From assembly GCA_035222895.1 (NCBI GenBank), contig JAVYIG010000602.1:248001-312000 (forward strand): a stretch of DNA of 64,000 nucleotides, in the 5' to 3' direction. Each line of letters starts with the position of its first letter. Positions within the stretch are counted from its first letter, which is position 1. A program made the position numbers and the translations under genes. The stretch comes from Strongylocentrotus droebachiensis. Its lineage: Eukaryota; Echinodermata; Echinoidea; Camarodonta; Strongylocentrotidae. Positions 1 to 13,684 of the stretch are shown here, one piece after another. The notes below the pieces were generated by a model. It saw only the letters and a program-made list of their open reading frames with translations. It did no database searches and was not told the DNA's origin.

Positions 1-880
1 ATTTTGAAGAAAATTGATAATTTTTTACAAAGATACAATCAATTTTCCAAAAATATGCTGACGTCATAATATGCAAATTGAAATTTTGAGTTCGGAGGCC
101 ATTATGATGACGTCATGAGTTAATTGAAAGTCAAATGAGACATGAAATCATATCTCCAATTCATACATAATCAAAATATGAAAAAAAATGGGGTCACCTT
201 GCATCCTAAAGAGCTACAATGGATTTTGCATAGGCATGTTTTTGCCCATATATGCTATGTATTACAAGAGCTCGCGCGCACGGAAATTTATGTTTAACGG
301 TCGATCATTCCGTCATTAATAGTCATAAAGAGATAAACATGCTATCAATATGTTTGTACAAATATGTGAAATATTATGAAAGAAAAAAATGGCGATACTA
401 TGTTGTGCAATAGTTTTACGCGCGAAAACGCGCACGCATGTGCGTATGCGCGTGTGCGCGATTTTTTATAAAATGCTTAGAATGGCTTAAAACGTATGCA
501 AAATGATTTTGAGACGATTTTGAGCATTTCAAAATTTTACGCGCGCATTGACGCGCGGACGTACGAGCACGCGCGCGTTATTTGACCTGCAATTGACCGG
601 ACGGATATTGACCCTGATCATGATAAATATAAATGAGAAATACCTTTTGGTTATGAAGATATGATCATGAGTTAAATTTTGTAAAATTTTACAAAATGGC
701 GCCTAGATGACGTCATCAGTCAAGGTCAAGGTTGAACAAATTTCTGTGCCTTGAACATATGCCTATATATAAATGTGCTAAATTTCAAGGCATTTGATTG
801 AGCCATTTTCAAGTTATCTTGCCAACAAAAAAGTGGTTAGAAATAAGAAAAATATTTAATAATAAATAAAGGCAATTCTA
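1..880. repeat. unclassified CpG-dense dispersed repeat
   Basis: AT-rich DNA broken by CpG-dense blocks at 417-463 and 538-578 made of CGCGC/GCACGC alternations, plus several TGACGTCA-like palindromes (near 60, 108 and 706). There is no credible coding frame. The mix resembles a non-coding transposon body, but no termini were found on the left because the window begins inside it. Confidence 0.35.
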
Positions 881-888
881 ACGAAATT

Positions 889-1080
889 ATAAGGTGGTCT
901 GTACGTTATACAGCCCACCTGATAAATAAATAAATAAATAAATAATAATAAAGGCAATTTTAACAAAAATATCAGGTGGTCTGTATTAGATACAGCCCAC
1001 CTGATAAATAAAGAAATAAATAAATAAAGGCGATTTTAACAAAAATATAAGGTGGTCTGTATTAGATACAGCCCACCTGA
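889..1080. repeat. three tandem hairpin units with ATAAA spacers
   Basis: Three copies of AGGTGGTCTGTA-loop-TACAGCCCACCT at about 889-919, 971-1003 and 1048-1080, each able to fold into an 11-12 bp stem. They are separated by GATAAATAAA-type runs and a shared CAATTTTAACAAAAATAT segment. Confidence 0.7.
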
Positions 1081-1099
1081 TTAGTAAATTTCAAGCGAG

Positions 1100-2080
1100 T
1101 TCACGCGGGTTTACGCGAATTCAAGCTGGCGCCAGCTCGCCACAACTCGAGGCTCCAACTCGGCTAAGTGGGAGCCCTGCTTTACGTAACTGCTGCTGAC
1201 AAGTGGTCAAGGAGCAGGTGTCAGGTGGTTCTATAACGAATTGCTTTATTCAATGTAAAAATCGATCAAACTAACGAGAAAGAAATTACGCCGATGCAGG
1301 TCATGCTGTAATCAAATGTCTATGTGTGTACATTGAAACTTTTTATTAGAGATCCAGGGTCAAGTACCAGGTGGTGTGGAGTACTTATGTCAGATTTGCA
1401 GGTTTACTTTATCAATTAATCGTAGAGCTAGGCTTGTACTGTCTTGAAAACTTCGAGAAGATATTTTATCTTCTGCTTAAATATTGCAGGATGTTGAATA
1501 GTTGGTAATTTGGAAATTCTTTGAAGAAAAAAAATTGTATAAAGATGAACTCCAACGCCTTCATACACATTATGTTTTGTTGGAAGCTCGTACTATCTTT
1601 GAATGCCTTTTCATCACTTTGTATTACGAAAAATTGTTTTGTTCGCTATTGTATTGCTTGCATATCTAAATAAAAAAAGTTTCTACGACTTGTTAATTGC
1701 CCAGAATACATGTCTTCCTGTACTATCTATTCACTTTTGCAGAAAATTTGTTAAACATAGCATTAGTACTTTTTGTTTCATTAACACGTCTTTGGGGATG
1801 ACGACTTTAAAAGCCCACTGATTTTCAAAGAGAGTGTACCTTAATTTCAAGGACCGAAAATAAAACAATCCTTCTTGATCATTTGCATACGACTCCCTGC
1901 AAACCGTGTTTTGTTCCTTCCTCAATCATGACAATAATTTCTGTTAAATCATTTTTTGGGGGAGGGGGGTGGTAAAAAGGGGACCTAAAAACTTGACTAA
2001 GAAAATTCCATTGTGACTTCACTACGTAAAAGATCGTAGACGAATATAAGAGTAGAGTAGATCTCTTGTGACGAGATAAG
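1100..2080. other. 5' flank of FPGS, no gene seen
   Basis: AT-rich, with one GCTGGCGCCAGC palindrome near 1125 and short stop-rich frames only. Nothing coding was recognised. Confidence 0.5.
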
Positions 2081-2099
2081 GAGAGAACCAGGGGCTAAT

Positions 2100-2270
2100 T
2101 CCAGTCAACTACCCCCTAGGACAACTACCCCCAGGGTAACGACCCTCTATGACGACCACCCCCCCCCCCAGGACAACTACCCCCATACAACTAGCCCCTA
2201 AGACAACTACCCACTAGGACAACTACCCCCCAGACAACTACTCCCTACGACAACCATCCTCTAGGTCTTT
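2100..2270. repeat. GACAACTACCCCC minisatellite in the FPGS promoter region
   Basis: About ten degenerate copies of a 14-20 bp unit, GACAACTACCCCCTAG, end some 250 bp before the FPGS start codon. A (GA)n run at 2291-2310 follows. Unit variants differ by point changes and C-run length. Confidence 0.75.
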
Positions 2271-2381
2271 TTAGGACAAATATCCTAGATAGAGAGAGAG
2301 AGAGAGAGAGTCATATACGCATGCGTGATTATGGACGAGTGTGATTGGCAGTGAACAACTCTTTATCGTGCAACATACCAG

Positions 2382-2389
2382 TATATAAA
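2382..2389 (+). promoter_or_regulatory. TATA-like box of the FPGS gene
   Basis: TATATAAA lies 131 bp upstream of the FPGS start codon, between a short-repeat tract and the 5' UTR. A TCAGTT initiator-like hexamer follows near 2429, which is further away than usual, so the exact start site is uncertain. Confidence 0.4.
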
Positions 2390-2519
2390 TGGTGTAGAAT
2401 TGGAGGAAAACTCTCCTTAGTGGTTGTTCAGTTAAGACATAACATCGCTAACAAACAAAGAGTTTTGAAGGACAAAAGATTTTGCTTGACAATCAAAATT
2501 GAATTTTGAAAGTGCAGCC

Positions 2520-2857
2520 ATGGACTCGAGAGTTGATGTAGGAAATGCGGGACGAGAAGCAGGATTGAGTGACACTCCAAATGGAGAGGAACTTTATCAG
2601 GTGAGGTGACATTTTAAGAATATGAGAAGTTATTTATTTATTTTTTTATTCAATTTCATTTCATTTACTTTTTATTTCATATCTTTTTAAAACTTTTATT
2701 TACAATATAAATGTCATTGAATTAAATATCGTCTAACTATTTTCAAAATTCCGATTGAAAACATAAATTGAAATGTTTTATTCTATATGGTACATAAAGT
2801 CACATAATTAGATAGTATTCCAGCCAAATATAAGAAAGGGCTCTAGAAAAGGCATGT

Positions 2858-2894
<37 letters not shown>

Positions 2895-4950
2895 TTTGGG
2901 GGGGTAATAAATGGCATCCATGCTATCCATCATTTTTATCGAAAATCATACTAAATAATAACATAGGGGTGGATGCCACGCGAATTTTGATTAACTAAAA
3001 CAGTCATTTTTGGCTCAAAATTTGAAAAAATGTCTAAAATCATGATTTTTTGTTGTGGACCAATTATGTATGATCTGATGAAGACCTTTCAATTGATATA
3101 ATCTTCATTAGGAGTTTGAATTAATAAACCTGTTTGATATTTGAATGTTGGATATTAAACACATACGTATAGTACAATATAACATAAAACTGTGACTTAC
3201 TCAGAATATCGGGTTATTAAAACTAGTCATATTTGACAGTTTTAAAAACACAATAAAGCTGTACATTTAAATATTTTGTATTTGATTGAAAATATAATAT
3301 ATGTTGTCAAGCCACGCAGAAAAGAGTTGATCAGATTATCTAAGCGATAAGTAATTTAATGCTTTTCGAAATGAGTCGATGTCTTTTACAATATGCGCAT
3401 TTTTAGTGGAAAACACTGTTCATGTTCATTTACGGTGTGCATGTACCGTTTATCGCATTCTCAATATTCATGGGCCAATAATTGAAAAGGCCCCATCCTC
3501 TTAGACACAATCTTAAATTAGAAATGCAATAGTATCAGTACAATATGCTTGCATTGACGCCTGTGTTTCTACGTATCAAACGAAAATGCTTCATTCGGAC
3601 TATCCAGAGCAACTTGTAAGAAGTAGCTTCTAGGATCATAGTGGAGATAACTAGTCGGCCGAAAGAAAGGCCTTAAAAACAACCCGGAACAAACCAAAAC
3701 AAATACGTTATTTTTACCTTTTTTTCGAGTGCCAAACGAAAATTTGAATTAATTTTAAAACGGTGCGCTAAGGAAAAATTCTTGCAGTACTTTCGAGCAT
3801 GAAATTAATCACTATATTTTTTTATTATTTTTTTTTTTTTTATTGTTTAAAAAAAAAAAACGTTTTAGCCCTCCATAGGCTCAGGGTCACCCTGGGACGT
3901 ATCCCTATCTTTAGAGGCCGTACGGGTCGACTTGGGATTATAACACGGAGTTATAACTGTTTGCATTTTAAGGTTCGCTGTAGCGATTAGACATGCAGTA
4001 GAGCGGTTCCACGGTGACCGTACGTCGGGCGTACGCTAGCCTTGTGTTTCATATACTCCAGCGGGTGAAGCAGTAGCATCAGTCTGGCCGCACGGTCGCC
4101 TTTCGAGCACCTTCTGGCTACCTTGCGTATGCCTTAGTATTTGTTAAAAAGATACGGCCGCTGCAGGGACGCCCTAATGCGACCGTGCGTCATCACTCCA
4201 AAGGCCGTAAGGCAGTCGCAGATTTTCTGTCTCCATAAATTCAAAATACGGCTACCCTAACATATGTGACCGCTACCGTATGTGGCCGTGGGAATGCTGC
4301 GGGGGTCCTATAATTGCTATTGGCAGTAGATATTTAAGACCGCACGGCCGCCTCGGCAAATGTGACCTAGGCATTAACATAAGCTAGTCTAATGCAAGTA
4401 GGGCCTATACTACGGCCTTCGGTTCTCAATGGGAGACGGACACGCCTCTATAGAAATAGAGAAAAGGTCGTCCCCCTTTATTTAGAAACTGGTCAAGAAA
4501 ATTGTCTAAAATTTGATTAAATTCTATTTGAAACAGGAAGAATGTGGGTTGTAAGATCAAACTTGGATTTGCATGTGTGACAAAGAGTGCTCTAACATGC
4601 GAAGTTCTAACCTTTGCAGCTCCGAACCTCTGGAACAATTAAACTTTTTATGAACCTTCGGAAAAACTACATGTTACCCTTAAATCTAGACTAAATTTAC
4701 GTTTCGATGTTAATGTGCATGGGCAATAATGACAATGACTATTTTGTTCATCATATATAATGGGGTACCGTCGTTAATCTTTCTTATCAGTGCATAATTA
4801 ATTCTCCTTCTCGTTGTATTCTTGCAGCTATTTCTGAAGAAGCATGAAGAGCTAGTTAACGACCGCCAGGAGTATTGTCCAGATGCAGATGAACTCAGAA
4901 AATTCCTTGTATCAGATTACAGAATCTTCTTAGAAAGGCTTGGAATTACG
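2520..4950 (+). CDS. FPGS: FPGS exons 1-2, N-terminal segment
   Basis: Exon 1 (2520-2600) encodes 27 residues with no conserved motif. Exon 2 (4828-4950) encodes residues 28-68, a charged helical stretch ending in FLERLGI, equivalent to the helix before the ATP loop in the family. Both junctions are phase 0. The acceptor CTTGCAG at 4827 lies shortly downstream of a LINE relic. Confidence 0.85.
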
Positions 4951-7900
4951 GTAAACTTACACATTGTCGGAATAAAGTATAATTACAATAATAAAGATTA
5001 TAATCGAAAATTGGTTTCTGTTATTCAGGATGGATCCTAAGATACCTATCGTGACACAGAAATGTAATTGTCTAATTGAATGAAAAAAAGTTCTATAAAA
5101 ATATAACACAGTCGCAACTATTTTCGAAAAATCAACTCAAGGGCAGTTTTAATACACTGATGTAGGTCCCATAGAGATCAAGTTCGGATTACGTCATACG
5201 TCATAAACAAATTCGAACGTTTCAATAGGAGACGCAGAGGGCTATTGAAATTACCGTAGGTTGATTTTTCAAAAGTCGTTGCGGCAATCTTGTTATGCTG
5301 TTTCAAAAAGCCGATTGTGTGTTTTCCAAAATTTTATGATACAAAATTAGCCTTTTTTCAAAGAGTGAATAAATTACACATTAAGATCAGTATTATGAAA
5401 AGAACATTAGCAAAAACATTTAGAAACTTACTCCGAATACATATATCATTCAACTTTGCAGAACTTGCCCAAATTTTGGTCTGATATGAGTTTTTCATAT
5501 TATCAACAAAAGTGTAAAATGCTCTTTTTAAAACACCTCATCATATAGAAACAACGTGAGATAAATAGTATATTCCCTTATCTATGTTTTATTTAGAGAA
5601 AAGATTTAGACTCTTTATCGTGCATCCATGTGGCGGGTACTAAAGGAAAGGGATCGACATGTGCTATGACAGAAAGGATATTAAGGACATACGGCTTCAA
5701 GACAGGCATCATAAGGTATATATAAGCATTTATTTCATAATCAAAACAGACAGTGGTACAAATAGATCATTACTGTACAGAAATGTATATCACAATAAAG
5801 CAAACATGGCCCAGGACGATGGACATATAAACATAAAACACACAGGTTTTTTTTTTTTACAGATAATGATACATAGTTCAATAAGATAATATATATGAGC
5901 TAATCAACATTTCAGAAATATGAATTAACAGGAAATAAATAAGATATAGTTGGTGTTTTTTGAGTTAGTATTTGAGATGTAGTTAATAGCGTTGAGAATA
6001 ATTGATATCAATTGCTATAAACAAGAATTCACTTATACAATTATACCGTTCAGTCGTTTTGCTCCCTCATATACTCAGTCAGAATTAATGGGAAATATTT
6101 ATATTTGCTAGGTGTTATGACGGTGATTCGACATTTACCCTGAGCTCAATACTTTAACTTTTGGTCCAGGGCAGGAGTGATTCTAGAAAGAAAGCAAGCA
6201 AATAAGAGATCGTGGGAGACTTGGGCTTTCTGTTGCGAGGGAGTGGAGCGACTGAAGTGCATAATTGTATTTGTGAATTTGTTTCATAGCAATGTTTAAT
6301 GATTTGTTAAACAAAGTCACTTGTATTTTGTAAACGAAAGGCGAACTAGTATCAAGTACCATATGTGTTTAATCAACAAGTACCATTTGAGGCAAGATTC
6401 CTTTTGTTTCCACTTCTTATTTCGTATTTGTACCCTCTCAAAATGAACCAATATCATAAAAGCAGATTGTATGTTCATCTCTGTCCTTCTATAGTTCTCC
6501 CCCTCTATTAGAGATTCGTGAGCGAGTCCGTATCAATGGGGCACCAGTTTCCCGAGCAATGTATGGAAGATATGGAGTAGAATGCCTTGAACTGCTAAAG
6601 AAGAACAAAACGAAATTTGGTCACACATTCTCACGCGCGCCAGGTCCATATTCGCTGTTCACATTAATTGCATACTACATTCTTGTCAAAGAAAAGGTAA
6701 GACCGCGGTCAATTTTTTTTCCACATACTTCACTCGTATCGTTTTATTGGATTAATGTTAATACTAATATAATATTGAATATGGAATGCATCGTTGCTCT
6801 AGAGAATTTTGTATTACAAAACAACATCGGGGTCTTAAACGCTCGAAAATGAAGTGGAACATGAACATTGTTTGCAAGAGTGAACAAATTGACTTTGTTA
6901 TTCCCGGCTCATTTATCCTGATTGAGGTGTCATATGAAAGGGCAGAAATTGAACTTTCTAGAAATATGATTTTCTCCCTGTAATTCAGATACCGCCCGCC
7001 AAATGACTTTTTGGTTTCCTCTCTTCAAATTGCTTTTAATCACTCATGCCTGAAATATGCATCATAAAAGTTGCATCAAATGAAATAATTGTGATTAATT
7101 ATGATAAAACATCGATAGTTCTCGGTTTCATTTTTTCTAAGACGCACTGTATACAGGATATGGCAGTATTATACTACTAACTTGTCGTTCATAGGTAGAT
7201 GTCGCTGTTGTGGAAGTAGGACTGGGAGGCGAATATGATTCAACCAACGTTCTTTGGTATGTACAAATACTAACAATATCGCAAAAACTTTAGAGAAATC
7301 AACTCCTGTGGGCAATTGTAATACCTTTTGTGTATTCCACAGAAATCATGTTCAGATTGTGTAATTCAACACTGTATTGTTGGCACATTTTAAGAAATGA
7401 TATAGAAGGCTTTTTGAAATCAATATAGGTCTTTGTGATCGTTTTAACTATTGGAAATAAAACATTGATACAATTATTACAGGAACTTAATACATGTAGT
7501 AAGCAAATATAAACCGACTACGAGGGTAATGGTACAAATAATCATTGCCGAGCCGAGGTGATCTCGGTTCAGTACACCGGTGTTAACAGTAATTATTGTT
7601 ATTTATGAGGTTTAGTGGCAGGGGGCCTACAGTGGAAGCCGGCAGTAAGGAAAGGAGAAATGTTTTATGAGAACAACAAAAAGTCTATTTATAACCGTTG
7701 TAAAATAGGAAGTTCATAACGGTAATTTAGAAGTCGCACTAACAAAATGAATTTTTTTACTTCACATTTTCGATCGCAAACGGGAAAGAAAAATCAAATT
7801 TCGGCGGGCGAAGGGAGACTCAACGTTGAGTTATAAGGGCCTCATCTTGCAGCGGTAATCCCTCATTTGTTAAAATCATACGTCTATCCGATGGCTAGAT

Positions 7901-10900
7901 AGACATACAGTCGTATATGCGTATAGTTGTATAGTTGTACGGATAGTGGGCTGCTTGCCCCGTCATATACCTCGCCATATTTACCCCCCCCCCCCCCCAA
8001 CTAGCTCTTAACACGACCTTTACCCTGGGGTAACTTGCCTCCGTCTGAACAAGACTATTGACGTTTCTCTCTCTTTATTATGGAAAGCCGTTGGTGACTT
8101 TATTCACGTGCCCCAGACGTATGGAACGCGGCACACGTCTGCTAAATAACAGGCAGACGTCTGCTAATTGACCAATCACCGACTGTTATTTAGCAGACGT
8201 GTGCGAGGTGCGATATCACACGTCTGCTAGTTTATTAGCACACGTGTGCCCTTTTCCAGACGTGTGCTGTTTACTGCGCATGCGTCTGGAATTGATCGAC
8301 CAATCAAATACCTTGTATGTGTGTGTTTGGATCGACAGTGGGTGCATGCAGCGCAGACAAGCAAAAATGTGCCGGGCACGTGATGATCGACGCACGTGGT
8401 ACTCTTACCGTTCTCAAAAGTATTGATTTTTATTTCTATGTCAGAAAAGAAGTATACATTGTAAGAGTACTTCCATTGAGGTTGGGACTTTCTGATGCAA
8501 AGAGTATGTCAAATTATAAACGAAGTACCGAACTGCTATATGAACGTTTATCCGAATATCCTCCACCTAGTATTGGAGTATGTAAATACTATAAAGCTAG
8601 TCTAGGGTTGATAAAGAAAAGGTAAATCTAATATCATGAATGGTAGTTTCCAGATTTACAATCTATCAACATTCAGAACCTACTCTAATTGCAAATTAGG
8701 TGATATCAGTGCCGTTGTGATAATGTGTACGATCCAGTGTAGATACATAGTGTTGGAACAACAGAGTAGATCTCTCCCCCTCTTCCATCTCTTCCTTATC
8801 TCTCTTGGGTCACTCTGTACAGAGGTCAACCCTCACTCGTGGTAGGGGAACACACACATACACTCTCTCTTTCTCTCCCTTTCTTCCCCAGTGCATGCTG
8901 TGTTGTTGAACAACATTCTGCATTAATTGGGCTAGGCCTAGGACAGGGGGATTAGTGATAGGAGGCATGTTTGCTTAAGAGCTCAGATTCGAAGTTGGAA
9001 ACACTGTGAAGAGTTTGCATTTGCTTGTCTGACCATTATTATTTGGTTTTTCAATAGAATAAACCTGCTCATAATTATCCCATAGGCCTAATTGGTGTTT
9101 GGATGTTGATTGGCTTATAATACAACATATATTGCTGTATTTCATAAGTGGAAATCAATATTCTTTAGTCTATATTTCTTGGCTTGTATATAGTTTATGA
9201 TTATTCCTTTATATTTCTATATTATATGTCATATGGGTAGTCGAAGCATAATAATAGTGCAATAATTATAGGTGAATCACATGCAGATTGCAGTAAGCTC
9301 GTTTTCCTAAAACGATATTTAAACCTGAGATTATGTATGTGTTGTGTGCTGGAGGAATACAACATATTTCTATGTTAGTATTATTATTTCTAAATCTGAG
9401 AGGATAATAGATTAGCTCGTTTAGATGAGATTGTACAATGAAGGTCTAATTTAGAGTTAGGGTATAACAAATCACCATATTAGGTATGAATATGATGTGT
9501 ACTTATAAGAACAAAACATAATTATATAAAATTATCTGTATATAAGTGTTTATTCGATTTGATAATGAAACTGTTCTTATAATAATGTAGATGTGAGTTA
9601 AAAAGAAACTATGTAGGGCCATGAATTATGGTTCAAGGCATATGCCCACATAGAGGATTTTTTTTATGTTAGGGGTCGGGGCCAAATGCAATGAATTATT
9701 GATAATTTATTGCATTTTCTTTGTTGTTTTTTATTTCTGGGGGCGGCGACGTACCCCCCCTCCCCCTCCCCCTCCCCCTCCCCCCTCCCCCTCCCCCTCC
9801 CCCTCCCCCCTCCCCCTCCCCCTCCCCCTCCCCTCCCCCTCCCCTCCCCCCGCTGTTTACTCGTACCAAGGGAATACTGCGGGGAGGGTGGACCGAATGG
9901 CGCAGCGTGGTCGTACTGATTTTTTTTTTTTTTTTTTTTTGTGGGAGGGGCAGGATGGTGGGTCACGTTCATTATTGGGGCACGCCTATTTCTTCATTTG
10001 TTCAGAAATGTACGTTTTCAATAAATGTTTTCTACAAATATTCGGGGCCATGTGGCGACCCCCGCCCGCCCCCCCCCCCCCCCCCTCCCCCTTGCGCCTA
10101 CGCCACAGCCGCGGGGGTGTTCCCTATCCATTATTTCGCTTTCTTATTAACATTTTGTTTATTGCTAATTTAATTTGCATTTAATTGTTTATAAAAAGCG
10201 ACCCTCAACCCATGTTATGAATAGCGACCCTTAAACGTGAACCATCATCCCGGGCACCCCCCCCCCCCCCATCAGTCTGACCACACTGCGCCATTCGGCT
10301 CACCCTCCCTACAGTATTCCCTTAGTGCAAGTACATATTACCGACAATTTTCGTTCAAGTAGTTCAGATGGCGTAGCCTGTATGTGTTTCGCGAGGGGGG
10401 GGGGGGGAGGGGGCGGTGGGGTGTAACAGCGTTGCCATCTAGGGGCTGATGTATCATGTCCCTAACCCACAACAAAGGAAGGAATCGACAGAGAGGGGGT
10501 TGTATGGATTTGAAGGGCAAGTCCACTTCAAAAATTAATAACAAACCAATCAAACTAAAAGTTTGCAAAATCGGATAACTAATAAGAAAGTTTTGAATGA
10601 CATGAAAAACTTTGAAAATCACAAGACAAATTGGCAACTCATTCATGAGTCTGTGACGTCATTCAGGCGCAGATCCGATTTCTTAGGGGGGGGGGGGCGG
10701 GCAAATTTGAAACTATATGCGAGCCAAATATTGGTACGTAATGGTGACCAGCAGTCACATAATAGGGGGTGGGGGCGAGCTTCCCCCTCCCCCTCCACGA
10801 AGCGCGGAAGCTTTGACGTTTCATTAAATTATTAGAAAAAGAAGACGATTTGTTGTACCGTACTCGTCTCTTAATGCTCGTCTAAATTCAGTCCCCCCCC

Positions 10901-13630
10901 CCCCTCCTGCGTGAAGCGCGGAAGCTTTTACGTTACATTAAATCATTAGAGAAAGAAGACGATTCGTTGTACCGTTCTCGACTCTTAGTTTAATCCTTCA
11001 AAAATCTTCTTTGTCTGCTCATTTTTCTTCCTACGTCCTCTTCCTTTTCTTTCCTTTCTTTTATTTTTTGGGGGCCAGCGTTTTAGGGAGGACCGCCTCC
11101 ACCTCTCCGACCCGGCCCCCGGAAGCTCAGGGGTTTTATAGGCATTTAATCACGGTCAGATGAGCATATTTTGATACCTCATTATTTTGTGCCACTGGCA
11201 GTTAGCCATTCTTTGTTTCTTGCTCTCTTTCTGTCTATTTCTCTTTAATATACTTTCTTTTTAAAGTGTGTGGGGGGAGGGGAGCTCGAGGCTCCCGATC
11301 CCCGCCTTTCCGCGGGCCCTGACATGTAGGCATCTCAAGAAGCATATTTCTTGCCTGGCTGTAAATTTAGGAATTTGTCATTTTCCAACAAACGCATACA
11401 AAAGTATAGGTAATTTACTAAAAAGTGAGGACAAATCTCGGAAAAAATCTGTCATTTTAGCATTATTTGTAAACCACCGTTATGGAATTAGAAATAAACC
11501 ACGTTTGAATTTCATTTCCCCAAAGCCGCCCCGCCCCCTATCAGTACACCAGTGCCCCCCACCCCTCCATTACACCTTGTTGGCGGGGAAACAAAATCAC
11601 AACTGATCTTCCCTACCTTTCTTCTTTTTTTTTTTTCTTCTTTCCCTTTCTCTCCTCTTTACCTTTCCCTTCCCTTCCTTTTCTCTCTTTTAGGTTGACC
11701 GGGGGGGGGGGCAAGGGCCATTCGGCTCCCACCCCGCTCCGCACGTTAATTAGATGGCGGGATTAACAGCAACTGATCTTCCCTTCTTTCACCCTTTTCT
11801 TTTCTTTCTCCTCTTTTTTTGTTCCATTTTAGCTCTCCTCTTTCCCTTTTTCTTCCTTCTCTCTCTCTCTTTTTTAGGGGGGGGGGAAGGGGGGGGGGAC
11901 AGCCTGGGAGGCAAGGCCCTTTCGGCCCCCCGATCTCTTTTTTTTTTCTTTTCTTCTTCCTGTTCTTTCTTTCCCTTTCTCTCCTCTTTCCCTTATTTTC
12001 CTTCTCTTTCTCTCTCTCTCTCTTTTGCGCGGGGTGGGGGGCAAGGCCCGCTCGTCCCCCTGGATCCGCGCCTGACGTCATTGCTTCACTATCCTCTTAT
12101 TGTTTTCCTTCTATTGGTAATATAAATTTCTCACTTTCCCACTGACAATCTCATTTCCTAACACTAGCATCCAAGTCATATTGATAATAATCTAATATAG
12201 AGTAATTTTTTCAGCTAAATCATGAAAAGAGTGAATTTTGAAAATTTATTTATATAAGTCAATAATTATGAATATACAATATTCTGAAAACAGATTCAAT
12301 TGTTCAAAGTTTATAAAAGATCTTGTGAAATGTCATGCCCGCAATACGATACAAATCATATAACATGGGCAAAGGCATGAGGAAATCAAGTTTTGGGGAT
12401 AAAGAGGGAAATGAATGGGATTGAATCGAATTGAATTGAATTTATTCACCACTTTCATAAAAACATACAAGGCAATGAATACAATAGTTTCTTGCAAACA
12501 TAGATAAACCACTAAAATGGAAAATACACTAAAGGAAATTACGAAGTGGTTGGATCATCAAACAAGTTACAACAACTTATAGGTAGATGATCCTAAAAAT
12601 GTACACACAAAAAACAAATAAGGGGACGAAGAAAATACAATACTACAATGGTAATTACACCCATACAAATTGCGTTTGTCAAATTCAAATTTTCTGTATC
12701 AGGTGAAGTTTTAGATGATGCTTAAAACTGTTTAAAGATGCACACTGTTTAAGTTTAGGGGGTAGTTTGTTCCAAATAGTGGGCCCTTGACATACAAATA
12801 TATAAAGCAATTGATAAATAGCAGGGACATGATAAATAGTGAGGCAATGGCGTCAAAAATGATAACCAAATTGGCAATTTGTGTAGTGATTTCCATTGTT
12901 CCATAGTTTTTCATATTTAAAAAAATTCATAACTTCCTTATTAGTTATCCAATTTTACTCATTTTTTTGCTCTGCTTCTCTTGTTTTTCTCCATTTATTG
13001 AAAGCGAATTATTTTGAAGTGGATTTAGCCTTTAAGTTATATACCACATTCAAGCTTTTCGTAAATATACAATATTGCACGGTATATTTTCCAAATAAGT
13101 AAGGAAGTTAGATTTTCAAGATTTTTAGCTAAATAAGATTAGATTTATAAGATTTATTAGGACTTATTGACCAGGCACCCAGAAACTATACAATTTTAGC
13201 CAATGAAAATTTTCAAGATTTTCGTTTGTCCATGACATTGGAATCTTAAAACCTCAGGATAAAACTAGTATTTAGACTAAAAGACTACAAGCCTAGCTAC
13301 TGCTCGGAGAGGGGGGGGGGGGGGGGTGGGGGCACTTTACAAGGCCTTGAAGGTTTTCGCGTCATGTAGCGTACAAAGGGGTAATGCAATCTTAATATGA
13401 TTTACTGTTTGAGTTCTATAATATTTGAAATAATTCTTAGTGTTTATATATTACGTACGCTTAAATATATATTTACATAACTATACGTTTTTGTTAACCC
13501 TGATTGGAAATTAATAATTGATGATGGGGGGGGGGGGGGGATTGGATAGTAGTATCTTTATTTGTATTTTTTTTTCTTCTTTATACTTCTGTTCTTTGTT
13601 TGTTTTTGATATTTGAATGTTAAGATATGT

Positions 13631-13684
<54 letters not shown>

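Noticed and set aside
889-1080. CRISPR-like regular repeats
   Set aside because: Only three units with A/T-rich variable spacing in an animal genome; these are hairpin tandem repeats, not a CRISPR array.
8317-8625. 102-codon frame in FPGS intron 5
   Set aside because: It starts inside the palindromic element, has no family motif, and is not needed for FPGS, whose exons 5 and 6 join in phase.
9664-10184. Proline/glycine/serine-rich open frames over C/G homopolymers
   Set aside because: They arise in several registers from the (CCCCCT)n tract and have no splice context or conservation signal.
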